DNA of 64,000 bases from Streptomyces zhihengii (GTDB lineage Bacteria > Actinomycetota > Actinomycetes > Streptomycetales > Streptomycetaceae): positions 2,170,001 to 2,234,000 of the forward strand of contig NZ_JAFEJA010000001.1 of the NCBI RefSeq assembly GCF_016919245.1. The letters run 5' to 3'. The notes beneath the pieces were generated by a model. It did not search any database. It was given only the letters and a program-made list of their open reading frames with translations, and was not told where the DNA came from. A program made the position numbers and the translations under genes. This document shows, piece by piece, positions 25,397 to 34,459 of this stretch (position 1 is the first letter of the stretch; each line of letters begins with the position of its first letter).

Positions 25397-26760
25397 GCGA
25401 CGACACGATACGCCTGGTCACCATCGGGCGGATTATCCGTCGTCGCCGGCGGCTGCTCACCGTCCTCGCGGTGGTGGGCGCGCTCGTCGGCTACGGCACC
25501 TCGCTGCTGCTCCCGCCGCGGTACACGACCTCGGCGTCGGTGCTGCTGCCGGGCGCGTGGGAGGAGCGCGAGCTGCTGACGCAGGCGGAGATCGCGACCA
25601 GCTCGGTGGTGGTCGACCGCGCGGCCGCCGCACTCGACTGGAGCGGCACCGACGGCGTCGAGCTCCGTGAGCGGGTGACGGCGCAGACCGCCGACGGGAA
25701 CATCGTGAAGATCTCGGGCACCGCGGACTCCCCGGAGCGCGCGCAGCAGCTCGCCGACCAGGTGGCCCGGCAGTTCGTCTCCTTCGCCGCGCGGATCGCG
25801 GGCGACGGCACCGACCCCGAGGCGGTGGGCGGGCCCGAGGCGCTGCGGCAGATGGTGGTGCAGACGAGCCGCCGGATCACCGAACTGGCCGAGGACAGCA
25901 CGGGGCAGAGCGTGGAGAGCGTGCAGACCCGCACCGAGCTGGCCAAACTGCGCACCGCGCTGCAGGAGGCGGTGCGCAAGCTGGACGAGGCCGATCCGGC
26001 CGCCGACCAGGCCGACATGGTCGTCATGGGCCCGGCGGCCCGGCCGACGGGCGAGGCGCCGCCGACGCGGATCCAGCTCGTCGCCGGCGGGGCGCTGCTG
26101 TTCTTCCTGGTCGCGGTCGTCGGGCATCTCACCGCCGCCCGGATGAGCCGCCGGCTGCGCACCGAGGCGGAGATCGCGGCGGCGCTCGGCTCGGCGTCGC
26201 TCGGCACGGTGGACGTGCCCGGGGCGCCGGCGGCGCACCGGCCGGAGGACACCGGCCGGTGGGCCGGGCTCCGCCGGCTGGTGGGCGCCGACGTCCGGTG
26301 GGACGTGCCGCCGCCGCAGGCGTCCGGCGACGAGGCGGGCCGGCGGGTCCGCTACCGGCGGGTGCACGCCCGCCTGCGGGAACGGCTGCCGGACCCGCGG
26401 GAGCTGCTGGTCGTCGTGCCGGAGGGCGACGGGACCGCGCTGCGGGCCGCCGGGCAGCTCCTCGCCGAGGCCGGCGGGGAGGGCCCCGTGCTGCGGACGG
26501 TGGAGGTCCCGGTGGCCGGGCCGCTGGTGCCCGACCGCGACGGGGAGTCGGGCGTGCTGGTGGTGCTCAGCGCGGGGCTGTGGACGGCGGAGGAGCTGGC
26601 CGGCGTCTCCGGCGCGTGCGCGGACGCCGGGCACGAGGTCGTCGGCATCGTCCTGGCCGGAGCCGGGTGGGCCCCCTCGGCCCGCTCCGCCGGCCGTCCC
26701 CGGCCTCCGGCGGCGCCGGCCCTCGCGGCCGGCGACGACACGAGGGGGGTCTCCCGGTGA
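25393..26760 (+). CDS. Wzz-like chain-length/co-polymerase protein with degenerate ATPase-like C-terminus
   Basis: A 455-aa protein. Helix 1 at about 20-42 (LLTVLAVVGALVGYGTSLLL), an extracytoplasmic coiled region, and helix 2 at about 233-255 (QLVAGGALLFFLVAVVGHLT) give Wzz topology. The C-terminal half has the layout of a BY-kinase but where the P-loop should be it reads VVVPEGDGTALRAAGQLLAE, with no GK[ST]. Probably a structural co-polymerase part that sets chain length without kinase activity. TTG start overlaps the previous stop by 4 nt. Confidence 0.75.
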   Translation: MSDDTIRLVTIGRIIRRRRRLLTVLAVVGALVGYGTSLLLPPRYTTSASVLLPGAWEERELLTQAEIATSSVVVDRAAAALDWSGTDGVELRERVTAQTADGNIVKISGTADSPERAQQLADQVARQFVSFAARIAGDGTDPEAVGGPEALRQMVVQTSRRITELAEDSTGQSVESVQTRTELAKLRTALQEAVRKLDEADPAADQADMVVMGPAARPTGEAPPTRIQLVAGGALLFFLVAVVGHLTAARMSRRLRTEAEIAAALGSASLGTVDVPGAPAAHRPEDTGRWAGLRRLVGADVRWDVPPPQASGDEAGRRVRYRRVHARLRERLPDPRELLVVVPEGDGTALRAAGQLLAEAGGEGPVLRTVEVPVAGPLVPDRDGESGVLVVLSAGLWTAEELAGVSGACADAGHEVVGIVLAGAGWAPSARSAGRPRPPAAPALAAGDDTRGVSR

Positions 26761-28304
26761 CCGCGAGGACGACGCCGCAGCCGCCGGCCGCCGCTCCGCT
26801 GATCGACCTCCAGGCGCTGGTGGTCGCGGTGCGCCGACGGCGGCGCCTGTGGTGTGCCATGGGGCTGCTGGGGCTGCTCGCCGGGGTGGCGGTGGCGCTG
26901 CTGCTGCCGCCGCCGCCGACCGCCGAGACCACGGTCCTGGTCGCGCACCAGGAGGACCAGCCGAACGATCCCGGCACGCTGATCCGCACCGACGTGGGGC
27001 TGCTGCACACCACGCGGATCGCGGGACAGGCGCTCAGGTCCCTCGGTTCCCCGGAGAAGCCGGAGGACTTCATGGAGGACTACGCCGGCGCCGGCCTGAC
27101 CAACAACCTGCTGCGGATCACGGTGTCGGGCGACAGCGACGCCGAGGCGGTGGCCCGCGCGGGGGCGCTGGCCGACGCGTTCGTCGCGGACCATGTGCGG
27201 CGGATACAGGAGGCGGCGAACGCCGAGGCCACGTCCCTGCTCGACCAGCGCGACCGGATGCGCGAGGACCTCGCCGAGGTCGACCGGGCGATCGGCGAGG
27301 GCGCTTCTGAGAGCGGGCCGAAGGCGTCCGCGAACCTGGAGTCGCTCTTCGCCCGGCGGGCCGAACTCACCTCGCGGATCGCCGACTTCGACCAGCGCGC
27401 CGCAGAGGCGCGGATGGGTACGCCCCGGCTCGTCGCCGGCACCCAGATCGTGGACGCGCCGCGCGCGGTGCGGCACTCCCTGCCCCGGGCAGCCGCCACC
27501 GACGCCGGGATCGGGCTCGTGCTCGGGCTCGCCCTCGGGCTCGCGGCGGCCGCGGTCGGCACGGTGGTCGCGGACCGCCCGGTGCTGCGGCGGGACATCG
27601 CGGCGCACCTGGGCGCCTCGGTCCTCGCGGAGCTGCCCCGCCGGTCGTCCGGACGGTGGCGGCGCCGGCGGACCCGGACGGCGCGCGAACGGCTCACCAC
27701 GACCCTGGCCCGCACCGTGCGCGGCTCGGCGGAGCCGGTGTCGCTGCTGGAACTGGGCTGTGCGCCGAGTACGGGTGCGATCGCCCTGGACCTCGCCGGG
27801 GCGCTGGCGCCGCAGGGGCCGGTGGTCGTCGTCGACGGCCTGCCCGGGGCGCGGCTCGCCCGCCGCCGCCCCAGGCCGGGAGACCCGGCCGTGGTCGGCG
27901 GCGAGGCCGCAGGGACGGTGCCGCCCGGGGAACTGAGGCTCGGCGTCGGCTCGGTGGCGCCCGGCACGGCGTGGACCGATCTGCGGTACCTCGGCACCCG
28001 GACGGTGCTCGTGGTGCGGGCCGGGCACGGCAGCACGGCGTGGCTGCACACGGTGGCGCGGCAGCTCGCGGACCAGCACGTCGAGGTGGTCGGGGTGGTG
28101 CTGATCGACCCCGATCCGCGCGACCGGACCGACGGCACCCTGTGGGACGGCCCGCCCGCCCCGCGCGGCCGGAGCGGGCCGCCGGCCCCCCGGAACGGGG
28201 AGGCCGCGCCCCACGCCGTCCAGACGGTGCGGGAGGAACGGCCGGCGGAGCGGCGGCCGACATGGGCGGTGCGGGTCCCGGACAGCGATCAGGAGGCGAG
28301 GTAG
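26757..28304 (+). CDS. Wzz-like protein with degenerate BY-kinase-like domain
   Basis: A 515-aa protein with GTG start in a GTGA overlap. Helix 1 (about 37-57, MGLLGLLAGVAVALLLPPPP), a coiled-coil extracytoplasmic part (LLDQRDRMREDLAEVDRAIG), helix 2 (about 250-272, Gly/Leu/Ala-rich), then a cytoplasmic Rossmann-like domain. The Walker A position reads LGCAPSTGAIALDLAGALAP and lacks the Lys; VVVVDGLP resembles Walker A'. Two such proteins in tandem suggest a heteromeric export scaffold. No tyrosine-rich tail, so no autophosphorylation cluster is evident. Confidence 0.75.
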   Translation: MTARTTPQPPAAAPLIDLQALVVAVRRRRRLWCAMGLLGLLAGVAVALLLPPPPTAETTVLVAHQEDQPNDPGTLIRTDVGLLHTTRIAGQALRSLGSPEKPEDFMEDYAGAGLTNNLLRITVSGDSDAEAVARAGALADAFVADHVRRIQEAANAEATSLLDQRDRMREDLAEVDRAIGEGASESGPKASANLESLFARRAELTSRIADFDQRAAEARMGTPRLVAGTQIVDAPRAVRHSLPRAAATDAGIGLVLGLALGLAAAAVGTVVADRPVLRRDIAAHLGASVLAELPRRSSGRWRRRRTRTARERLTTTLARTVRGSAEPVSLLELGCAPSTGAIALDLAGALAPQGPVVVVDGLPGARLARRRPRPGDPAVVGGEAAGTVPPGELRLGVGSVAPGTAWTDLRYLGTRTVLVVRAGHGSTAWLHTVARQLADQHVEVVGVVLIDPDPRDRTDGTLWDGPPAPRGRSGPPAPRNGEAAPHAVQTVREERPAERRPTWAVRVPDSDQEAR

Positions 28305-28307
28305 GAC

Positions 28308-30245
28308 ATGTGTGGCATCGCAGGCACGTACCGGTGGCCGGACGGGAAGGCCGTGGCCGACCGGCTCACCGACACCCTCGCCCACCGCGGCCCGGACGGG
28401 GCGGGCCGCTACAGCCACCCCGTCGGCGACGGCGAGGTGCACCTCGGGCACCGCAGGCTGGCGATCATCGACCTGTCCGGGACCGGCGCCCAGCCGATGC
28501 TCTCGGACGGCCTCGTGCTGACGTACAACGGCGAGCTGTACAACGCGCCCGAGCTGCGGGCCGAGCTGACGGCCGCCGGGGTGCGCTTCCGCGGCACCTC
28601 CGACACCGAGGTGCTGCTGGAGGCGTGGCGGCGCTGGGGCACGGACTGCCTGCCCCGGCTGCGCGGCATGTTCGCGTTCGGGATCTTCGACGAGCGGACC
28701 GGTGAACTGGTCCTCGCCCGCGACCAGCTCGGCATCAAGCCGCTGTTCCTGATGCGGCGCGGCGAGGGCCTGGTGTTCGCCTCCGAGCTGAAGGCGCTGG
28801 CGGCCGTGACCGGCGGGTCGCTGGAGGTGGACCACGCGGCGCTGGTGGCCTCGCTGCTGTACTACTGGGTGCCCGACTCCCGGTGCGCGTTCCGCGAGGC
28901 GGAGAAGCTGCCGCCCGGGAGCTGGCTGCGGTGCCGGCCCGACGGCCGGGTGGAGCGCGGCCGGTTCTGGCACCTGAAGGACGTCGCCGCCGAGGGCCGG
29001 GAGCGGGCCCGCGCCGGGGATCTGCCGGACATCGCCGCCGTCGTCGAGGAGTCGACCCGCAGGCATCTGCTCTCCGACGTCCCCGTGGCGACGTTCCTGT
29101 CCGGCGGCCTCGACTCCAGCTACCTGACGGCGCTGGCCGCCCGCGACCGGCCCGGGATCTCCGCGTACACGATCGGCTTCCGGGCCGAGGACGCCCGGTT
29201 CGAGGCGATGCCGGACGACCTGCGCTACGCGCGGCAGGTGGCCGGGCGCTTCGGTGTGGACCTCCACGAGATCGAGATCGCGCCGGACGTGCTCGACCTG
29301 CTGCCGCGGATGACGTACCACCTGGACGAGCCGATCGGCGACCCCGCCGCGATCAACACGTTCCTGATCTGCTCGGCCGCCCGGGAGGCCGGGGTCAAGG
29401 TGATGCTGTCGGGGATGGGCGCCGACGAGCTGTTCGCCGGCTACCGCAAGCACCTGGCCAACCTGCTCGCGCTGCGCTACCAGCGCGTGCCGCGGCCGCT
29501 GCGGCGCGGCCTGTCGGGGGCGGTGGACCGGCTGCCGGTCGCCTCGTCCCGGCGGGGGTACCGGTCGGTGCGCTTCGCCAAGCGGTTCCTCTCCTTCGCC
29601 GACCTGCCGGAGGAGACGGCGTTCCGGCGCAGCTACACCATGTACGACCGGGACGAGCTGCTCGCCCTGATCGACCCGGACCTGGCCGGGACGGTCGACG
29701 ACGTGCTGACCGAGCACGCGGACGTCTACCGGGACAACGAGCTCGACGACTTCGTGAACCGGATGTGCCTGGGCGACTCGCGGATGTTCCTGCCGGGCCT
29801 GAACCTCGCCTACACGGACCGCTCCAGCATGGCCGCGTCGACCGAGGTGCGGGTGCCCTATGTGGACGTGGAGGTGGTCAGGGCGGCGTTCGCGGTGCCC
29901 GGTGACCGCAAGATCGTCGGACGGCAGGGCAAGGCCGTCCTCAAGGAGGCGGCCGCCACCGTCCTGCCGCGGGAGATCGTGTACCGGCCCAAGGGCCTGT
30001 TCAGCGCCCCGCTGCGGGCCTGGATGAGCCGGGACCTGGCGCCGCTGGTGCGCGAGGTGATCCATGACGGCGAACTCGTCAGGTCCGGCTTCCTGCGCCG
30101 TGACGCGCTGGCACGGCTGGCCGCGGAGGACGCCGCGGGGCACCGGGACCACTCCAAGCATCTGTGGCACGTGCTGACGCTCGAGTACTGGTATCGCGGC
30201 GCGACCTCAGGAGCCGGTCACGGCACTCGACCGACGGCTCAGTAA
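28308..30245 (+). CDS. asparagine-synthase-type glutamine amidotransferase
   Basis: A 645-aa AsnB-family protein. It starts MCGIAG, exposing Cys as the glutaminase nucleophile (N-terminal nucleophile domain to about 200). The synthetase domain has the PP-loop SGGLDSS at 265-271. Placement inside a polysaccharide cluster, next to a nucleotide-sugar dehydrogenase, suggests it amidates a uronic acid (as proposed for WbpS in Pseudomonas O-antigen loci) rather than making free asparagine. That role is inferred. AGG ribosome site 5 nt upstream. Confidence 0.9.
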   Translation: MCGIAGTYRWPDGKAVADRLTDTLAHRGPDGAGRYSHPVGDGEVHLGHRRLAIIDLSGTGAQPMLSDGLVLTYNGELYNAPELRAELTAAGVRFRGTSDTEVLLEAWRRWGTDCLPRLRGMFAFGIFDERTGELVLARDQLGIKPLFLMRRGEGLVFASELKALAAVTGGSLEVDHAALVASLLYYWVPDSRCAFREAEKLPPGSWLRCRPDGRVERGRFWHLKDVAAEGRERARAGDLPDIAAVVEESTRRHLLSDVPVATFLSGGLDSSYLTALAARDRPGISAYTIGFRAEDARFEAMPDDLRYARQVAGRFGVDLHEIEIAPDVLDLLPRMTYHLDEPIGDPAAINTFLICSAAREAGVKVMLSGMGADELFAGYRKHLANLLALRYQRVPRPLRRGLSGAVDRLPVASSRRGYRSVRFAKRFLSFADLPEETAFRRSYTMYDRDELLALIDPDLAGTVDDVLTEHADVYRDNELDDFVNRMCLGDSRMFLPGLNLAYTDRSSMAASTEVRVPYVDVEVVRAAFAVPGDRKIVGRQGKAVLKEAAATVLPREIVYRPKGLFSAPLRAWMSRDLAPLVREVIHDGELVRSGFLRRDALARLAAEDAAGHRDHSKHLWHVLTLEYWYRGATSGAGHGTRPTAQ

Positions 30246-30284
30246 TCCGACGGGAATGCGAACGGTAATGCGACAGGAGTTCGG

Positions 30285-32480
30285 GTGAAGCAGGTCGTAC
30301 AGAACTACAAGAGCGGCGAGCTGGCGGTGCTGGACGTGCCGGTGCCGGGGTGCAAGCCGGGCGGTGTGCTGGTGCGCAGCGCCTACTCGCTGATCTCCAC
30401 CGGGACCGAGCTGATGAAGGTGTCCGAGGCCGGCATGTCGATGCTGGGCAAGGCGCGTTCCCGGCCGGACCAGGTGGCGAAGGTCATGCAGAGCGTGGCC
30501 GTCAACGGGGTGCCCGCCACCTACCGCAAGGTGATGGGCAAGCTGGACTCCTGGACGCCGCTGGGCTATTCGCTGTGCGGGGTGGTCGAGCAGGTCGGCG
30601 CCGGCGTCGACGACGTCAAGGCCGGCGACCTGGTGGCCTGCGCCGGCAACGAGCACGCGCTGCACGCCGAGCTGAACTGGGTGCCGAAGAACCTCTACGC
30701 CCCGGTTCCGGACGGCCTGGAGGCCCGGCACGCGGCCTTCGGCACCGTCGGCTCGATCGCCCTGCAGGGCGTCCGCCAGGGCGAGTCCCGGCTCGGCGAG
30801 ACGGCGCTGGTCATCGGCCTCGGCCTGATCGGGCAGCTCGTGGTGCAGTTGCTCACCGCCTCCGGGGTCCGGGTCGTCGGCGTCGACCCCGACCCGGCGC
30901 GCTGCGAGCTCGCCGAGCGGCTCGGCGCCGCGGCCTGCGGCGACCCCGAGTCCGCGGCCGTGGAGGGCGCCGTCGCCGAACTCACCGGCGGCCACGGCGT
31001 GGACCAGGTGTACCTGGCCGCGGGCGGCGGCAGCAACCAGCCCGTCGAGCTGGCCGCCCGGCTGTGCCGGGACCGCGGCCGGGTCGTCGACATCGGCAAG
31101 TGCCGCCTCGACCTGCCGTGGAACGCGTACTACGAGAAGGAGCTGGACGTCCGCTTCTCCCGCAGCTACGGCCCCGGGCGCTACGACCCGGAGTACGAGC
31201 TGGAGGGACGGGACTACCCGATCGGCTACGTCCGCTGGACCGAGCGCCGCAACCTGGCGTGCTTCCTCGACCTCGTCGCCCGCGGCAGCGTCGACGTGGA
31301 GCCCCTGGTCTCCCGTGTCGCCGACTTCGACGACGCCGTCGAGACCTACCGGAGCCTGAAGGACGGCGAACTCAAGGCCGTGGCCGTGCTGTTCCGCTAC
31401 CCGGACCAGCAGGCGGACGCGGCGGGGGCGGCGGCCCCGGAGGTGACCGTGCCCGCGGTGAGGCCGCCCGCGGCCACCGCGCGGCAGCGGCCCGCCCCGG
31501 CCGCCGGGAAGCCGGTGCGCCTCGCGTTCGTCGGCGCGGGCAACTACGCGACGTCGATGCTGCTGCCGCACCTGGCACGGCGCGACGGCGTCGAGCTGGC
31601 GGCGGTCGTCACCACGACGGCGCTGTCCGCGGCCAACGCGCGGCGGAAGTTCGGCTTCGCCGAGGCCACCACCGACCTCGACACCGTCCTCGGGGACGAC
31701 GGCGTCGACGCGGTGTTCGTGGTCACCCGGCACAGCTCGCACGCCGAACTGACCCGCAAGGCGCTGCTGGCCGGCAAGGCGGTCTTCGTGGAGAAGCCGC
31801 TCGCGCTCACCGGCGACGAACTGGCCGGTGTGCTCGCTGCGGTGGAGGAGTCCGGCAACGACCGGATCCAGGTCGGCTTCAACCGCCGGTTCGCCCCGCT
31901 GCTGCGGGAGGCCAAGGCGCGGTTCGGCGCCAGGACCGGCCCGGCGAGCCTGCGCTACCTGGTCAACGCGGGCGGCCTGGCACACGGGAGCTGGTACCTC
32001 CGGCAGGACACCGAGGGCTCCCGGTTCGCCGGCGAGGGCGGGCACTTCATCGACACCGCGAGCTGGCTGCTCGACGCCGATCCGGTCTCGGTGTACGCGG
32101 TCACCACGCCCGGCAACGAGGACCTCCAGGTCGTGCTCGGCTACCCGGACGGCTCCACGGCCACCATCAGCTACGTCACCACCGGCTCCCCCGGGTTCCC
32201 CAAGGAGACCCTGGACCTGGTCGCCGACGGCCGGGTGCTGCGGCTCGACGACTTCGTGCGCGCCAGTGTGTACGGCCGCAGGAAGTGGGTCAGTTCGCGG
32301 CTGCCCAAGGCCCGGGACAAGGGCCAGTCGGCCGAACTGGCCGCCTTCGTCAGGGCCGTGCGGACCGGCGGCCCGATGCCGGTGCCGCTGGAGTCGCTGG
32401 CCGCCACCACGGCGGCCACGCTCGCCGTCCGGACCGGTCTGGCGAGCGGCCTGCCGGTGACGCTGGCGGGGGCCCGATGA
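30285..32480 (+). CDS. bi-domain oxidoreductase (MDR dehydrogenase fused to Gfo/Idh/MocA)
   Basis: A 731-aa fusion. Residues 1-365 are a medium-chain dehydrogenase (YSLISTGTELMKVSEAGMSM; VIGLGLIGQLVVQL Rossmann) that appears to lack the structural zinc lobe. Residues about 395-731 are a Gfo/Idh/MocA oxidoreductase (RLAFVGAGNYATSMLLPHLA; VEKPLALT with the conserved EKP). Such fusions recur in exopolysaccharide loci beside heparinase-like genes. Probable role in making or epimerising an unusual sugar of the repeat unit; reaction unknown. GTG start with AGGAG upstream. Confidence 0.88.
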   Translation: MKQVVQNYKSGELAVLDVPVPGCKPGGVLVRSAYSLISTGTELMKVSEAGMSMLGKARSRPDQVAKVMQSVAVNGVPATYRKVMGKLDSWTPLGYSLCGVVEQVGAGVDDVKAGDLVACAGNEHALHAELNWVPKNLYAPVPDGLEARHAAFGTVGSIALQGVRQGESRLGETALVIGLGLIGQLVVQLLTASGVRVVGVDPDPARCELAERLGAAACGDPESAAVEGAVAELTGGHGVDQVYLAAGGGSNQPVELAARLCRDRGRVVDIGKCRLDLPWNAYYEKELDVRFSRSYGPGRYDPEYELEGRDYPIGYVRWTERRNLACFLDLVARGSVDVEPLVSRVADFDDAVETYRSLKDGELKAVAVLFRYPDQQADAAGAAAPEVTVPAVRPPAATARQRPAPAAGKPVRLAFVGAGNYATSMLLPHLARRDGVELAAVVTTTALSAANARRKFGFAEATTDLDTVLGDDGVDAVFVVTRHSSHAELTRKALLAGKAVFVEKPLALTGDELAGVLAAVEESGNDRIQVGFNRRFAPLLREAKARFGARTGPASLRYLVNAGGLAHGSWYLRQDTEGSRFAGEGGHFIDTASWLLDADPVSVYAVTTPGNEDLQVVLGYPDGSTATISYVTTGSPGFPKETLDLVADGRVLRLDDFVRASVYGRRKWVSSRLPKARDKGQSAELAAFVRAVRTGGPMPVPLESLAATTAATLAVRTGLASGLPVTLAGAR

Positions 32481-34456
32481 CCGTGCGCTCCGGCAGCCCG
32501 GGCTGGTACCTGCGGCGGCTGTCCCGGATGGGGCCGCGGGAGATCGGCGGCCGGGTGGCCGACACCTTACGCCGGCGGCGGTGGCGTGCCGCGCCGCAGG
32601 CCTGCCCGGAGGTGACCGGCGCCCGGTTCACCGCGGTGCTGCCCGCGGGGGCGGCCGACGCGGTGCCGCCGGACGCCGTGAAGCGCCTGATCGCCGACGC
32701 CGACCGGCTGATGGCCGGTCACGCCGAGTTCTTCGGCGTGACCCGCGACGACCTGGCCGACCCGGACTGGTGCCTCGACCCGAAGACCGGGCGCCGGGCC
32801 CCCTGGGTCCACGCCTTCGACGTGCCGTACCGCGACGAGGACGCGGTCGGGGACATCAAGCAGATCTGGGAGCCGTCGAGGCACCAGTACCTGACCGTGC
32901 TCGCCGCCGCCTACGCCCTCACCGGCGACGAGCGGTACGCGGAGCGGGTGGCCGCGCATCTGCGGTCGTGGTGGGCGGCCAACGCACCGCTGCGCGGCGT
33001 GCACTGGACCAGCGGCATCGAGCTGGGCATCCGGCTGCTGTCGTGGGTGTGGATCCGCCGGCTGCTCGACGGCTGGCCGGGCGCCGCCGCCCTGTTCGAG
33101 GACAACCCGGTGGCGCTGAACCAGATCTGGCACCACCAGCGCTGGCTGGCCGGCTTCCCCAGCCGGGGCTCCTCGGCGAACAACCACGTCGTCGCCGAGG
33201 CCGCCGGGCAGTTCGCCGCGGCCTGCGCCTTCGGCTGGTTCCCCTCCTCGGCGCGCTGGCGGGACCGGGCGCTGCGGTCGCTGGAGCGGCAGCTGCGCGC
33301 CAACACCTTCGCCTCCGGCCTCAACCGCGAGCTGGCCACCGAGTACCACGGGCTGGTGCTGGAACTGGGCCTGGCCGCGGTGGCCGAGGCGGACGCGGCC
33401 GGCGTGCCCGTCCCCGCCGGCGTCCGGCTGGTGCTGCTGCGGATGACCGACGCCCTCGCGGCCGTCGTCGACGACCGGCTGCGTCCGCCGCGTCAGGGCG
33501 ACGCCGACGACGGGCACGGCCTGGTCCTGGACGGTACGGGCACCGGTCGCTGGGGCTCGCTGCTGGCCACCGGGGAGGCGGTGTTCGGCCGGCTGCCCTG
33601 GTGGCCCGAGGTCACCGGCACCGATGTGCGCACCCCGCTGCTGGCCGCGCTGCTCCGCCCGTACCGGGCGGACGTGTCGCGCCCGGAGAGCCGGCCCGCC
33701 CACTTCGCCGACGCCGGCCTCACCGTGCTGCGCGGCCCGGACGGCATCTGGTGCCGGTGCGACGGCGGCCCGCACGGCTTCCTGTCCATCGCCGCGCACG
33801 CCCACGCCGACGCCCTGTCCGTGGAGGTCCGCCAGGACGGCGTCGACGTGCTCGCCGACCCGGGGACGTACTGCTACCACGGCCAGCCCGAGTGGCGGAA
33901 CTACTTCCGCTCGACCCTCGGCCACAACACCCTGGAGCTGGACGGCGCCGACCAGTCCGTCTCCGGCGGCCCGTTCCTGTGGACGAGGCACGCCCGCAGC
34001 CAGGTGCTGGCGGCGGACACCTCCGGCGCCCTCACCGGGGGGACGTCCCGCTGGTGCGCCGAGCACGACGGCTACCAGGGCTCCGCGCACCGGCGGCAGG
34101 TGGAACTGACGGCCGCGACCCGGGAGCTGAGGATCACCGACGAGGTGAGCGGGCCGCGCCGCGCCGTGCGCCTGGCGTTCCACCTCGGCCCCGCGGTCAC
34201 CGCCGAACTGACGGGCGGCAGGGCGCGGCTCGGCTGGACCCACGACGGCGAGGAGCGCTCCGCGGTCCTCGACCTGCCCGGCGGGCTGACCTGGCGGGCG
34301 CACCGCGGCGAGAGCGAGCCGCCGCTCGGCTGGTACTCCGCCGGGTTCGGGCGCAAGGAACCCAGCACCACCCTGGTCGGCACCGGCTTCACCGACGGCA
34401 GCGCGCCGTCGGTGCGGTTCACCACCGTGCTCGCCTTCCGCGGTCGGGGGGCCTGA
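32477..34456 (+). CDS. heparinase II/III-family polysaccharide lyase-like protein
   Basis: A 659-aa protein in ATGA overlap with the oxidoreductase. An (alpha/alpha) toroid to about 380 (SSANNHVVAEAAGQFAAACA) is followed by a beta-sandwich with the family signature ISIAAHAHADALSVEV and DPGTYCYH. Relatives cleave uronic-acid polysaccharides by beta-elimination. No signal peptide is visible, which is odd for a lyase acting on exported polymer. The partnership with the upstream bi-domain oxidoreductase is recurrent. It may trim or edit the chain, or act on lipid-linked intermediates. Confidence 0.87.
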   Translation: MTVRSGSPGWYLRRLSRMGPREIGGRVADTLRRRRWRAAPQACPEVTGARFTAVLPAGAADAVPPDAVKRLIADADRLMAGHAEFFGVTRDDLADPDWCLDPKTGRRAPWVHAFDVPYRDEDAVGDIKQIWEPSRHQYLTVLAAAYALTGDERYAERVAAHLRSWWAANAPLRGVHWTSGIELGIRLLSWVWIRRLLDGWPGAAALFEDNPVALNQIWHHQRWLAGFPSRGSSANNHVVAEAAGQFAAACAFGWFPSSARWRDRALRSLERQLRANTFASGLNRELATEYHGLVLELGLAAVAEADAAGVPVPAGVRLVLLRMTDALAAVVDDRLRPPRQGDADDGHGLVLDGTGTGRWGSLLATGEAVFGRLPWWPEVTGTDVRTPLLAALLRPYRADVSRPESRPAHFADAGLTVLRGPDGIWCRCDGGPHGFLSIAAHAHADALSVEVRQDGVDVLADPGTYCYHGQPEWRNYFRSTLGHNTLELDGADQSVSGGPFLWTRHARSQVLAADTSGALTGGTSRWCAEHDGYQGSAHRRQVELTAATRELRITDEVSGPRRAVRLAFHLGPAVTAELTGGRARLGWTHDGEERSAVLDLPGGLTWRAHRGESEPPLGWYSAGFGRKEPSTTLVGTGFTDGSAPSVRFTTVLAFRGRGA

Positions 34457-34459
34457 CAC

